This document shows positions 37,867-47,443 of a stretch of DNA of 64,000 nucleotides, piece by piece (position 1 is the stretch's first letter; the number at the start of each line of letters is the position of its first letter). The stretch is from NCBI RefSeq assembly GCF_007748175.1, contig NZ_CP037422.1:6903952-6967951 (forward strand), written 5' to 3'. The notes under the pieces are model-generated. The model saw nothing but the letters and a program-made list of their open reading frames with translations, searched no databases and was not told where the DNA came from. Position numbers and translations under genes: made by a program. The DNA comes from Gimesia aquarii. GTDB taxonomy: Bacteria > Planctomycetota > Planctomycetia > Planctomycetales > Planctomycetaceae.

Positions 37867-39459
37867 CTACTCGTATCGCAATGATTCGACAGGATGAAAA
37901 CGTGCTGCTTTTCGTGCAGGTAGAATACTGGCCAGCACGGCAATAATCATGGCGCCGATGGCAACCCAGAAGACCATCATCGGTTCTACATGCGTGGCAA
38001 TTTCCGGAAAATAATAAATCCGCTGATCGAACACTTTCCGACCTGTGATAAAGGTAATGAATTTCTCGATCTCATTAATATATCTCACGAACAGCAATCC
38101 GACAGCAACACCAACACCGCTTCCCACGAGTCCTAATGCCAGGCCGTAAGACAGAAAGATCGACATGATTCCATTCGAACTCGCGCCCAGTGCTTTCAGG
38201 ACTCCGATATCACGCGTCTTTTCGATGGTAATCATGAAAAAGATCGCTAAGATGCCAAAACCGGCAACGGCGATGATCAGAAACAGTAATACATTCAAGA
38301 TTGCAGATTCGACTTCGACGGCTGCTAACAATGGACCTTGTTTGTCTTCCCAGGTTCGAACACGAAACAAGCCGGCAGGTAATGCTTCCTCCAACTTGCT
38401 CACGACCATGGCGGCATCTTCCGGATTTTTCAGCTTAAGCTGAATCGATGTGATCGGTTTAGCACCGCTCTCCGGATCAAGCACCATTCCACGAACTTCC
38501 TGTAAATATTCCAGATTACAGAACACCAAATTTCCATCGTGTTCGCTCATGTCGCTTTTGAATAAATCGACTACAGTTGCATTAAAGTGGGTCGGTTCTG
38601 GAGGATGCCCGGCCGTCACAGTGCTGATCTTAATATCATCGCCCGGCTTGACGATTTGAAACATTTTGATTTCGCCGGTTTCGGGATCTTCATAAGGAAA
38701 ACTGACCAACCCATAACCGACATAAACACGTCCCTGCAAAGGGCTACCAGGATCACGATTTTCTTGTTTTTCAAAAGCGGATCCTTTTAAGTTTTCCTTG
38801 AAAGGATTAGTGACCGCATCTGCTTTGTCTGCTACCTGTGGTTCAGAATCAAATACCTGATCGGAGGGTGTCTTAGAATCGAATTGAGGAGGAGGTAGTG
38901 GCTTGTTCGATTCAGGTTCCTCAACAGGTGCAGTCTGATCATCCAGAGGTGGTGGATTATGATTCCAGCGATCAACCATCCATTGTGCGCGGGTAGTCCA
39001 CTCTTTGCGATAGGCCATCGCTTCCGGCGACAGTTCCCAATCAGGTACTGAATTGATATCTGTATTTACCAGATATTCAGCCAGTGGTCCGACAGTTGCT
39101 TTGGTACCTGGATCGATACCGATCAAAGTGACGGGCTTGCTTTGCCATTGAGAGCCATACTGCACACTGAGCATTGCATAGATTTCAACGGTTGTCGTCA
39201 TGCCCTCAATGTGGTCGCCGACAGCACGATTAATGCTGTCTTTCATATCCTGCGAGATAGCAACGCCATCGAGAGAATTGGTTTCTACGATCACATCCGC
39301 CAGAATGCCACGCAGTCGGGTTCGCATATCAGTGCTGAAACCGTCCATCACGCTGTTGACGACAATCATCGTCGCCACGCCGAGAGTCATACTGATAATG
39401 CTGGCAAGCGCAATATAACGCGTTCGCAAGTATCGTAAGCAAAGCAATGTTTTGTACAT
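37867..39459 (-). CDS. LolC/LolE-type ABC transporter permease (FtsX fold)
   Basis: From the ATG at 39459 the protein has 530 residues; AAGGA lies eight bases before it, while the longer frame would start on a TTG at 39495. It has the MacB/LolC layout. One helix lies near residues 18-38 (LASIISMTLGVATMIVVNSV), then a large periplasmic domain, then three helices after ~388. A Pro/Asp/Glu-rich insertion (~141-238, including PPPLDDQTAPVEEPESNKPL) is longer than in Escherichia coli LolC/E. The motif MITIEKTRDIGVLKALGASS is the diagnostic coupling helix. It pairs with LolD downstream and follows lysS by 68 bases. Confidence 0.88.
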   Translation of the reverse strand: MYKTLLCLRYLRTRYIALASIISMTLGVATMIVVNSVMDGFSTDMRTRLRGILADVIVETNSLDGVAISQDMKDSINRAVGDHIEGMTTTVEIYAMLSVQYGSQWQSKPVTLIGIDPGTKATVGPLAEYLVNTDINSVPDWELSPEAMAYRKEWTTRAQWMVDRWNHNPPPLDDQTAPVEEPESNKPLPPPQFDSKTPSDQVFDSEPQVADKADAVTNPFKENLKGSAFEKQENRDPGSPLQGRVYVGYGLVSFPYEDPETGEIKMFQIVKPGDDIKISTVTAGHPPEPTHFNATVVDLFKSDMSEHDGNLVFCNLEYLQEVRGMVLDPESGAKPITSIQLKLKNPEDAAMVVSKLEEALPAGLFRVRTWEDKQGPLLAAVEVESAILNVLLFLIIAVAGFGILAIFFMITIEKTRDIGVLKALGASSNGIMSIFLSYGLALGLVGSGVGVAVGLLFVRYINEIEKFITFITGRKVFDQRIYYFPEIATHVEPMMVFWVAIGAMIIAVLASILPARKAARFHPVESLRYE

Positions 39460-39527
39460 ACGGCCAATCCTTTGGCTGATTTTTCCTACCGGCAATCATC
39501 ACTCATATTGCCAGTTACATCCCTGGT

Positions 39528-41009
39528 TTATTCTTTGACAGCTGGTTGACCTTCTGGCCTGAGTAGTGGGAAATAAATCACGTCACGAATGCTGTGACTA
39601 TTGGTCAACAACATCACAAGACGATCAATGCCGATTCCCAGGCCTCCTGCCGGTGGCATACCAACCTTTAACGCTTTTACAAAATCCGTATCCATTTTCG
39701 CCATCGAATCTTCTTCCGACAGCCCTGATAATTGTGTGCGAAATAATTCTTCCTGGAGCAGTGGATCATTCAATTCCGTGTAGGCATTTGCCAATTCCAT
39801 CCCCTGCACGAACAACTCAAATCGTTCTGCAATTTTAGGATCATCCTGCTTTCGCTTGGTCAACGGGCAGATAGACGCCGGATAATCAATCACGAAAACG
39901 GGACCCGACAGATGTACTTCGCAGGTGGCTTCAAAGACTTCATTCAGAATCACATCTGGATGAACGTTATCTGTATCAATACCATGCTGCTTAGCGACTT
40001 CTGCTACGGCAGCCGGGTCATGTGGATCGCAGCCTGCGTGCTCTCTGACCAGATCATAATACTTTTTGCGTTCCCAAGGTCCACTGAAGTCGATTGTCTG
40101 ATCTTCACCCCAGGGAAGCTGCATCGTGTCACTAATGGCTTTAACGGCATCGGTGACAATCGCTTCTGTCAAATCCATCATGGTTTCATAATTACCGTAC
40201 GCCTGATAGATTTCGATCATCGTAAATTCAGGGTTATGAGTTGCGTCAATTCCCTCATTTCGAAAGACGCGACCGATCTCATATACACGTTCGATCCCCC
40301 CGACCATCAACCGCTTCAGATGCAACTCTAATGCAATCCGCATATAGAGTTCCATTTCCAGCGTATTATGATGGGTAATAAAGGGCTTCGCTGCCGCACC
40401 ACCGGCGACTGCATGCAAGACTGGTGTCTCGACTTCTGCAAATTTATGGTTTCGCAAGGTCTGCCGTACAGAATCAATAATCTGACTCCGTGTGAGCATC
40501 TTATCTAAAACACCTTCTGTATAAATCAGATCAAGTGAACGCTGTCTCAACAACAGTTCGACATCTTTTACACTATGGTGTTTTTCTGGAGGTTGCGCGA
40601 GAGATTTACATAATACTGTCAACTCTTTTACGAACACCGAAATTTCACCGGTTTCCGTACGTTTCAGACAACCATCAATTCCAATCAGGTCGCCCAGATC
40701 CAACGTACCCATTAACTCCCATTGCGTTTCACTCAAATCGCCGCGGGAGAAGAGTAACTGAATTTTGCCCGTCCAGTCTTTGATATCATAAAAGCGAAGT
40801 TTACCCGCCTTTCGACGCAGCATGATTCGACCAGCGATGCGCACCTCTTCGCCATCGACGCCAGATTCTTCAGGAGCCTGGGTGCGTGCTTCAGAAATGG
40901 GAATATGACCATCAAATCGCTGTCCCCAGGGATCGAATCCCAGGGATTGAATTTTCTCTAACTTTTTAATCCGCTCTGCTTCGAAACGGTTGGGCTTAAC
41001 TTTGGACAT
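39528..41009 (-). CDS. lysS: Lysyl-tRNA synthetase, class II
   Basis: The 493-residue enzyme charges tRNA-Lys. The N-terminal OB-fold anticodon-binding domain spans ~55-135 ([20 protein letters not shown]). Class II motif 2 is [20 protein letters not shown] (246-265) with Arg250, and motif 3 is [14 protein letters not shown] (456-469) with Arg463. [14 protein letters not shown] and [20 protein letters not shown] are lysine-specific. Length is normal. It is transcribed toward the LolC/E-type permease, 68 bases apart, so it may lead that transcription unit. Confidence 0.97.
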   Translation of the reverse strand: MSKVKPNRFEAERIKKLEKIQSLGFDPWGQRFDGHIPISEARTQAPEESGVDGEEVRIAGRIMLRRKAGKLRFYDIKDWTGKIQLLFSRGDLSETQWELMGTLDLGDLIGIDGCLKRTETGEISVFVKELTVLCKSLAQPPEKHHSVKDVELLLRQRSLDLIYTEGVLDKMLTRSQIIDSVRQTLRNHKFAEVETPVLHAVAGGAAAKPFITHHNTLEMELYMRIALELHLKRLMVGGIERVYEIGRVFRNEGIDATHNPEFTMIEIYQAYGNYETMMDLTEAIVTDAVKAISDTMQLPWGEDQTIDFSGPWERKKYYDLVREHAGCDPHDPAAVAEVAKQHGIDTDNVHPDVILNEVFEATCEVHLSGPVFVIDYPASICPLTKRKQDDPKIAERFELFVQGMELANAYTELNDPLLQEELFRTQLSGLSEEDSMAKMDTDFVKALKVGMPPAGGLGIGIDRLVMLLTNSHSIRDVIYFPLLRPEGQPAVKE

Positions 41010-41226
41010 TGAAATCGATTACGTCTTGTGAGCTATTTACTTGAGGTTCACGACATACAAAAACACAAACGGTTCGGACTGTATGTCAAAAAGGAGAATT
41101 TAAACTACTGAGAGAGGGGGGATAATGGCGAAATCTGCCGATCAGGTCAATGGCAACCGGCTGAGAATATACATAGAGACACATTAATTGGCTTAAAATC
41201 TTGAATTCTTACTCCAGCGCTGAAGA

Positions 41227-42045
41227 TTATTCACCGTCACAATCCCATTGCAGTGGGTCTGTTTCGTTTTGACTGGCCCAGACTTTCAGTTTTGGAAACT
41301 GTATTTGTAACAATTCTGCCATCTTCTCCATCGCCGGTCGCTCTGTGGCATAATGACCAGGTAATACTAGCCCCATGCCTAACGACCTTGCTTCCAGGCA
41401 CGCATGAAACCGCGCCTCACCTGTTAAGAGAACCTGACAGTCGTGACGGTGTGCGTCGTTCAAAAATTCTGCTGCCGCCCCACAGGCTATGCCCATACGC
41501 TCCACGCGGAGATCAGGGTCACCCACGAATTGGAGAGAAGAAATACGAAGTGCCTGCTTGATTAATTGATTCAGTTGCGCCAGTGTCAACTCAGCGGGCA
41601 ATAAACCAAATCGACCTGCCCCGCTCTCCTCGTTCTCTGCTTGTTCTGCTGGAGAATTAACAGGCCTTAGAATTCCAATCTCTTCTAAACCCAGAAGTTT
41701 AGCCAACTGCCAGTTGATCCCACGTTCGGCACTATCATAAGAAGTGTGGGGACTATAGACTGAGATTTTTGCCTGGATCAAGTCCAGCAGAAGTTTACCT
41801 TCGACAGACATAGATGTTATCTGCTGTACAGGCCGAAAGAGAATCGGGTGATGGGTGATAATCAAATCCACTCCCTCTGAAATTGCTTCTTCTGCGACGT
41901 CTGGTGTCAACGTTAAGCAAGTCAGAACCTGATCGACATTCTGTGCAGGGTCCCCCGTCAATAAACCCACATTATCCCAGTTCTCGGCCAGATCGGGAGG
42001 TGCGAGACTCACCAGAAAATCCTGAATATCAGCGATGCTCGACAT
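41227..42045 (-). CDS. Nif3-like dinuclear metal center protein
   Basis: A 272-residue Nif3/YbgI (DUF34) family protein. Metal ligands are visible as His65-His66 in LIITHHPILF, His100 and Asp104 in SPHTSYD, and His231 and Glu235 in PGHYATERP. These proteins form hexameric toroids with a two-metal site; a GTP cyclohydrolase-type name is common in databases, but the physiological reaction is not settled. NWDNVGLLTGDP (22-33) is the diagnostic N-terminal motif. It stands alone, 217 bases upstream of lysS on the same strand. Confidence 0.92.
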   Translation of the reverse strand: MSSIADIQDFLVSLAPPDLAENWDNVGLLTGDPAQNVDQVLTCLTLTPDVAEEAISEGVDLIITHHPILFRPVQQITSMSVEGKLLLDLIQAKISVYSPHTSYDSAERGINWQLAKLLGLEEIGILRPVNSPAEQAENEESGAGRFGLLPAELTLAQLNQLIKQALRISSLQFVGDPDLRVERMGIACGAAAEFLNDAHRHDCQVLLTGEARFHACLEARSLGMGLVLPGHYATERPAMEKMAELLQIQFPKLKVWASQNETDPLQWDCDGE

Positions 42046-42220
42046 ACCTTTGCACTCCTGTTGCCTGGGGAAGAATACAATAAATGATCTCTTTGGAAAT
42101 CAATTAAGTTCGTGGTTTTGATTCATGAATATCAATTGATCAATGTATCATACAGCACTATACTTTCCGTAACCAAAGAATATAGGATTCATTTCTTAGA
42201 AATAATACAAGGTCAAGACC

Positions 42221-42412
42221 ATGAGTCTAAAAGCACGTTTGATTGCTCTATTTGTCATCGCCTTCGGTGCCTGTATCGCTGTGAACGGTCCGGATATTCT
42301 AGTTTATCTGGTAGCTCAAGCCGCTATTTCAGGAACGTTTATCACGATGTGCCTGAAAAAAGAACGTGAAATCACCGAGAAACAAAATCAAATGGATGCA
42401 GGTGCGGAATAG
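42221..42412 (+). CDS. Small membrane protein
   Basis: A 63-residue protein with two hydrophobic stretches (MSLKARLIALFVIAFGACIA and ILVYLVAQAAISGTFITMCL) and a charged C-terminus (KKEREITEKQNQMDAGAE). AAGG precedes the ATG by about eight bases. No family was recognised. A second frame over the same bases (from 42112) has worse composition and was not called. The gene lies upstream of the DUF1559 set by 148 bases. Confidence 0.55.
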   Translation: MSLKARLIALFVIAFGACIAVNGPDILVYLVAQAAISGTFITMCLKKEREITEKQNQMDAGAE

Positions 42413-42560
42413 TCTGCTTCTCGCTAAACTTTGAAAAAAGTTTATATCCCCCGCTTGAAGACTGCTCTCAGGCAAGACATTCCTGGTATGACTTCGTTAG
42501 AATATTGAGAACTGTTTTTTAGTTCCAACTATTCTCTGTATACCTAGAAAAGCCGCAAGA

Positions 42561-43475
42561 ATGTCTTTTTTCAGCCCACCTTCCCTTTCTTCCCAAACAA
42601 ATCGAAGTTCTTCAAAGACCGTAAGAAAAAACGGTTTTACATTAATTGAGTTACTGGTGGTCATTGCCATCATTGCTGTATTGGTTGCTTTGCTTTTACC
42701 GGCTGTTCAACAAGCTCGCGAAGCTGCGCGCATGGCACAATGCAAGAATAACCTCAGACAAATCGTTCTCGCCTGCCATATGTATGCCGACTCCAACGGA
42801 GGGTTTTGGCCACGGGCTGCCGCCGACCAACATGTCGGCTTCGGTGGAAAGAAACGCTGGCACGGCGAACGAGTTACAGCAGATCCCACCAGCAAATTCC
42901 AACCGCACCTTGGACCATTGGCTCCCTTCCTGGAACAAAACGCGGAAATAAAAAAGTGCCCTTCATTTGGTAACTTCGCCGCACATGGAACGGTTCCAAA
43001 TGCCTTTGAAGGAGGTGCCGGTGGCTATGGTTATAATCAGGCGTATCTTGGAGGGACTGGCTGGAAAAATCCGTTTCCTCTTAGTAATCAAGTGGCAACC
43101 AACATGCGAGAAATCGGAAGTCTGGCTCGTACCGTGGCTTTTGCAGATGCTGCTTTAGCTCAGGGCCTTCCTGATCTGCATATTATCGAATACAGCTTTA
43201 TCGAACCACCTTTTTTTATTGATAACTGGACGCCAACCTATCAGGAATCAACCTTTCGCCCTGATCCCTCAATTCATTTTCGTCATACGGGAACAGTTGC
43301 AAATATTGGTTGGGCGGACGGGAGAGTGACCACAGCGCCCATCTCAGGTACCGGAACTTCAGCATATGGTGGAGATCCCAAGGCGTTTCAAATTGGTTGG
43401 TTCGGCCCGATGGATTCCAACATCCTGTTTACCAACAAAGACAAACTGGAATCAGACATGGGAGGCGTTAACTAA
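42561..43475 (+). CDS. DUF1559 prepilin-like protein
   Basis: A 304-residue protein with a prepilin N-terminus: a basic leader, then [20 protein letters not shown]. The peptidase would cut after Gly25, leaving methylated Phe with Glu at +5. The conserved [21 protein letters not shown] follows. The C-terminal half ([20 protein letters not shown]) matches DUF1559, a family expanded in planctomycetes and presumably assembled into extracellular pseudopilus-like structures. Its stop codon overlaps the next ATG by one base, so it heads the four-gene unit ending at 46165. The leader is longer (25 residues) than in the other three DUF1559 proteins here. Confidence 0.9.
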   Translation: MSFFSPPSLSSQTNRSSSKTVRKNGFTLIELLVVIAIIAVLVALLLPAVQQAREAARMAQCKNNLRQIVLACHMYADSNGGFWPRAAADQHVGFGGKKRWHGERVTADPTSKFQPHLGPLAPFLEQNAEIKKCPSFGNFAAHGTVPNAFEGGAGGYGYNQAYLGGTGWKNPFPLSNQVATNMREIGSLARTVAFADAALAQGLPDLHIIEYSFIEPPFFIDNWTPTYQESTFRPDPSIHFRHTGTVANIGWADGRVTTAPISGTGTSAYGGDPKAFQIGWFGPMDSNILFTNKDKLESDMGGVN

Positions 43476-43816
43476 TGAACGACTCTGTTCAAAATGGAAT
43501 CGCTCAATTTTATCTCGTAGTTTGCTTCGCCATTTTGCAGGGATGTTCAGAAGAAAGGCCTTTCGTACCCCAGCCTTCTGCGGAATATGTCGTGATTGTG
43601 GATGAGCAGGGAGAACCGGCAAATATCTTACTCGATCAGTTCTTCAAACAGAAAGAACATCCAGACGGAGTGAAAATTGTGATGATCGATAAGAAGACCA
43701 ATACACAAACATTGGTATCACCGGCTGAAGCACTTAAGCATAATCCGAATGCTGGTCCTTATTTAATATTTAAACATGATGATCCGGAACGTCCTTTTGA
43801 TGATATTCCCCATTAG
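43475..43816 (+). CDS. Small lipoprotein next to DUF1559 protein
   Basis: A 113-residue protein whose ATG overlaps the stop of the DUF1559 gene by one base. The N-terminus FYLVVCFAILQGC is a lipoprotein signal with Cys24 as likely acylation site. The mature part has EYVVIVDEQGEPANILLDQF and IVMIDKKTNTQTLVSPAEA, a small beta/alpha module with no family recognised. Pairing of a DUF1559 protein with a small lipoprotein recurs three more times in this window, which suggests a functional pair at the envelope. Confidence 0.72.
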   Translation: MNDSVQNGIAQFYLVVCFAILQGCSEERPFVPQPSAEYVVIVDEQGEPANILLDQFFKQKEHPDGVKIVMIDKKTNTQTLVSPAEALKHNPNAGPYLIFKHDDPERPFDDIPH

Positions 43817-43847
43817 TTCTGGAAAACATGCCATCTGGAATCAAGCC

Positions 43848-44957
43848 ATGCCGCGTATTCTTTCATTTATCATTCTGTTTGTATTGAGTCTGTTCATTTC
43901 ACAAGTTTCTGCGCAAACCGTTTCCACTTTAGCGGGCACTGGAAAACTGGGATACGCCGGCGATGGTGGGGCGGCGGTAAATGCCCTGGTGGGTGAACCG
44001 TATGGTCTCACGCTTGGCCCCGATGGGGCTTTATATGTCTGTGAAATCAAAAGTCATGTGATTCGCCGGATCGACGAAAAAAACGGACGAATTTCAACGG
44101 TCGCCGGTTCTGGAAAAAAAGGATATAGCGGTGACGGCGGCCCGGCTCTTGAAGCAAAACTAAACGAACCTTATGAAATTCGCTTCGACCAGGCAGGCAA
44201 TATGTATTTCGTTGAAATGGTGAATCATATAGTCCGTCGCGTCGATGCTAAAACTGGTAAGATCGAAACGGTTGCGGGTACCGGAAAAAGAGGTTTCTCT
44301 GGTGATGGTGGTCCCGCAACGAAAGCGACTTTCTCGCGACCACATTCGATTGCCCTGGATAAGAATGACAATCTCTATATCTGTGACATAGGCAATCATC
44401 GCATTCGTCGAGTCAATTTAAAAACAGGTATTGTGAATACGTTTTCCGGAACAGGACAACGCAAACCAACGCCTGATGGAGCAACGGTAACAGGAACACC
44501 ACTCAACGGACCACGGGCTTTGGACTTCTTTGATGACGGGTCTGGAACAGGTTCATTGTATCTCGCGTTGCGGGAAGGAAATATGGTGTATCGCATCGAT
44601 TTGGATAATGAGACTTTACATCACGTCGCTGGGACTGGTAAAAAAGGATATACGGGGCATGGTGGACCGGCAAAAGCAGCAACTTTGTCAGGTCCCAAAG
44701 GAATTTCCGTTGCTCCCAACGGAGACATTTATCTGGCCGATACAGAAAGCCACACCATTCGTGTCATTCGAAAAAAGAATGGTTTGATTGAAACGGCTGT
44801 CGGTGATGGCAAAAAAGGAGATGGCCCTGATGGCAACCCGGCAAAGTGCCGCATGGCACGACCGCATGGCGTTTATGTGGGACCTCAGGGAAATGTCTAT
44901 ATTGGTGACAGTGAGACTTACCGCGTTCGCAAGTTAACAACAGGAAAACATCAATGA
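43848..44957 (+). CDS. Exported NHL-repeat beta-propeller protein
   Basis: From the ATG at 43848 the protein has 369 residues with a signal peptide (MPRILSFIILFVLSLFIS, cleavage near VSAQ). GGAA lies seven bases upstream. In-frame ATG 43776 would overlap the preceding gene, so the inner start was preferred. Six propeller blades follow, with a repeating VAGTGKxGYxGDGGPA motif, for example AGTGKLGYAGDGGAA, AGSGKKGYSGDGGPA, AGTGKRGFSGDGGPA and AGTGKKGYTGHGGPA. Such NHL proteins bind ligands or sugars and are common in planctomycete surface gene sets. Its stop codon overlaps the next start by four bases. Confidence 0.85.
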   Translation: MPRILSFIILFVLSLFISQVSAQTVSTLAGTGKLGYAGDGGAAVNALVGEPYGLTLGPDGALYVCEIKSHVIRRIDEKNGRISTVAGSGKKGYSGDGGPALEAKLNEPYEIRFDQAGNMYFVEMVNHIVRRVDAKTGKIETVAGTGKRGFSGDGGPATKATFSRPHSIALDKNDNLYICDIGNHRIRRVNLKTGIVNTFSGTGQRKPTPDGATVTGTPLNGPRALDFFDDGSGTGSLYLALREGNMVYRIDLDNETLHHVAGTGKKGYTGHGGPAKAATLSGPKGISVAPNGDIYLADTESHTIRVIRKKNGLIETAVGDGKKGDGPDGNPAKCRMARPHGVYVGPQGNVYIGDSETYRVRKLTTGKHQ

Positions 44958-46165
44958 AACGAACTCATCCATTTTATCGCTATTTGAGTTTTGCCGCTGT
45001 CACAATTTTATTGTCAGGTTCTTTTGAAGTTTCCGCCGGCGAAAAGTGGCAGCGTCAACAGCTGGACGCCGCCTTCCGTTCGGAAGGTTCCGCCGCAGCC
45101 GACGTAAATAAAGACGGCAAAATGGATGTCATTGCTGGAGATGTCTGGTATGAAGCTCCAGACTGGAAAATGCACGAAGTTCGTAAACCCGGAAAATTTG
45201 TTGCCGGTAAAGGATACAGTGACAGCTTTTGCAACTTTGCCTACGACATCAATCAGAATGGCTGGACCGATTTCATTTATGTCAGCTTTCCCGGAAAAGA
45301 GTTCTACTGGTATGAAAATCCCAAAAATAAATCAGGGCATTGGAAAGAACACCTTATCTGGCACAGCATCTGTAATGAGACTCCCAAGTTTACAGACCTG
45401 ACTGGTGACGGAAAGCCGGAACTCGTTTTTGGGTCACAGCCTGAAAAACAGATGGGATATATGGAGATCCCCCCTCCTGAACAGGCCACCAAAAAATGGA
45501 CCTTCATTCCGATTAGTAAACCCGGCGATCCAATGAAAAACGGTACTTTCAAATATTACCATGGCCTGGGAGTCGCTGACTTCAACCAGGATGGCCGAAA
45601 TGATGTGCTCATTCCTCATGGCTGGTGGGAGGCCCCCGAAACATTGGGCGAAGGTCTCTGGGAATTCCATCCATTCACGCTCAGTGTGAATGGAGCTGAA
45701 CCTCCTGAGAAAATGGCTGACTTGTATGTAGAAGATCTGGACCAGGATGGTGACAGCGATATTATCGGCAGCTCAGCACATGCATTTGGTATCTGGTGGT
45801 TCGAAAATGTGTCTGAACCAGGTAAGCCAAAGTTTAAGGCGCATTTGATTGATAAGAGTTATTCTCAAACTCATGCGATGCATTTTATTGATATGAATGG
45901 TGATGGGCAGCGAGATATAGTAACCGGCAAGCGCTTCTTTGCACACAACGGTAGAGATCCGGGCGGAAAAGACCCCGTCGTCATGTACTGGTATGAAATT
46001 AAAATGGGTAAAAACGCGGCGCCTCAAATTACTCCTCACAAAATCGAAGCAGGAAATGATACCGGTGTGGGCACTCAATTTTCGATGGCCGATATGAACG
46101 GTGATGGTCGCCCTGATATTGTGCTCTCGAACAAAAAAGGCGTGAACGTCCTGATACAGAAATAG
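44954..46165 (+). CDS. Exported FG-GAP/VCBS repeat protein
   Basis: A 403-residue secreted protein with signal peptide (MKRTHPFYRYLSFAAVTILL, cleavage near VSAGEK). It carries calcium-binding D-x-N/D-x-D-G-x-x-D loops of FG-GAP repeats: ADVNKDGKMDVI, YDINQNGWTDFI, TDLTGDGKPELV, ADFNQDGRNDVL, EDLDQDGDSDII, IDMNGDGQRDIV and ADMNGDGRPDIV. The structure would be a beta-propeller. The start overlaps the NHL gene by four bases (ATGA), so the two are translationally coupled. The aldos-2-ulose dehydratase/isomerase-like group has the same repeats, but that cannot be shown here. Confidence 0.86.
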   Translation: MKRTHPFYRYLSFAAVTILLSGSFEVSAGEKWQRQQLDAAFRSEGSAAADVNKDGKMDVIAGDVWYEAPDWKMHEVRKPGKFVAGKGYSDSFCNFAYDINQNGWTDFIYVSFPGKEFYWYENPKNKSGHWKEHLIWHSICNETPKFTDLTGDGKPELVFGSQPEKQMGYMEIPPPEQATKKWTFIPISKPGDPMKNGTFKYYHGLGVADFNQDGRNDVLIPHGWWEAPETLGEGLWEFHPFTLSVNGAEPPEKMADLYVEDLDQDGDSDIIGSSAHAFGIWWFENVSEPGKPKFKAHLIDKSYSQTHAMHFIDMNGDGQRDIVTGKRFFAHNGRDPGGKDPVVMYWYEIKMGKNAAPQITPHKIEAGNDTGVGTQFSMADMNGDGRPDIVLSNKKGVNVLIQK

Positions 46166-46176
46166 GATCTGTTTTG

Positions 46177-47349
46177 TCAGCGTTTGTTTTGCTTTCGTTC
46201 ATCCAATACCCGTTGATAGATCTCGCGTAGTCGACGGGTCATTGTCTCATGCCGGAACTGGTCGGTAAATCGTTCGCGTCCCGTTTGGCCAAAACGATGC
46301 CGTTTTTCAGGATCAGTCGCCAACTCAATTAACGCCTGCGATAATGGTTCTATCGACTCTGATGGTAATAGATAGCCGGTCTCGTTTGGAATGACAACTT
46401 CTCGCGCACCGTCAATATCATAGGAAACCACTGGCTTACCTGCGATCAACCCTTGCGGCAGTACGCGAGCTAATCCTTCCCAGACACTGGTATGCACGAC
46501 AATGTCCATCGCATGAATTAATTCTGGCACTCGTTCAGGAGGCACCAGACCAACAAAGATAAAATAGTCCGACAGTCCCAACTCTGAGATGCGTTGTTCA
46601 AATTCATCTTTTAAAATTCCATCTCCTACCAACAGAAAGCGAACTTGTGGTTGCACCGCGACGACCTCTTTAGCCGCTTCGATCAAATACTTGTGTCCTT
46701 TCAAATGAAATAGCCGCGCCACTTTGCCAATGACAATATGTTGCGGTTCGATACCTAATTCCTGGCGGACATCTGCAGGAGGACGAGTCGGCCTGAGAAA
46801 CGGTTCTACGTCCATCCCACTGTAAACAGTATCACAACGATCTTTAGTTGCAATACCAGCTGCCACATATTGGTCGGTCATTGCATCACACACACTGATG
46901 AGTCGGTCGCAACGGCGCGCGGCCCATTTTTCGGCTGCAATGTAAGCTCGATAATGAAAAGGAGATTGTCCAAAATGAAAGGCAGCACCGTGAATCGTAT
47001 GTACGGCAGGAATCTTTAAGTGGCTGGCGGCAGCTCGTCCCAGAATACCTGCCTTGGAACTATGTGTATGTATTAATTCAGGCTGGAAATCGCGTAGTTC
47101 GCTGATCAGTTCCCGATAGGCGCGCCATTCTTTGAATGGTCTGATGCTACGCGTTAAGTGAGGTATGATTCGCAAATCAAAGCCGCCTTGCTCGGCCCGT
47201 GGGATTAAAGTTCCTTCAGGCCCCGTAGTCGGTCCCGTCATCAACGCAACTTCATCTTGATAGTCCCGATACTGATCTTCGACCGTAAAGAGCGTATTTT
47301 GCTGCGCGCCACCAATAATCATTCGAGTGATAATGTGTGCGACTCTCAC
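46177..47349 (-). CDS. Glycosyltransferase family 4 protein
   Basis: A 390-residue GT-B glycosyltransferase. N-terminal GGAQQNTL (13-20) and HTHSSKAGILGR (94-105) form the acceptor side; VGKVARLFHLKGHKYL-like text begins at 207 and LVGDGILKDEF (240-250) lies in the donor side. The EX7E motif reads WEGLARVLPQGLIAGKPVV. Glu291 is present, but the second acidic residue is Gln299. GT4 enzymes usually have Glu there. It could add a hexose to a lipid, exopolysaccharide or protein. It is a single gene convergent with the FG-GAP gene, 11 bases apart. Confidence 0.88.
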   Translation of the reverse strand: MRVAHIITRMIIGGAQQNTLFTVEDQYRDYQDEVALMTGPTTGPEGTLIPRAEQGGFDLRIIPHLTRSIRPFKEWRAYRELISELRDFQPELIHTHSSKAGILGRAAASHLKIPAVHTIHGAAFHFGQSPFHYRAYIAAEKWAARRCDRLISVCDAMTDQYVAAGIATKDRCDTVYSGMDVEPFLRPTRPPADVRQELGIEPQHIVIGKVARLFHLKGHKYLIEAAKEVVAVQPQVRFLLVGDGILKDEFEQRISELGLSDYFIFVGLVPPERVPELIHAMDIVVHTSVWEGLARVLPQGLIAGKPVVSYDIDGAREVVIPNETGYLLPSESIEPLSQALIELATDPEKRHRFGQTGRERFTDQFRHETMTRRLREIYQRVLDERKQNKR

Positions 47350-47443
47350 GCAGACACCCGCCTTTGCTCATTATGGCAACGGCAATCAACAATCAATTTC
47401 TGTATTACTCTTATCATAATCGAAGATGGAACCAGATGAATTA

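Noticed and set aside
42112-42369. Frame overlapping the small membrane protein gene
   Set aside because: It lacks the good ribosome binding site of the 42221 frame and has poor, non-membrane composition.
42426-42443. AAACTTT-GAAA-AAAGTTT inverted repeat after the small membrane protein
   Set aside because: A-T only stem with no T-run; too weak to call a terminator.
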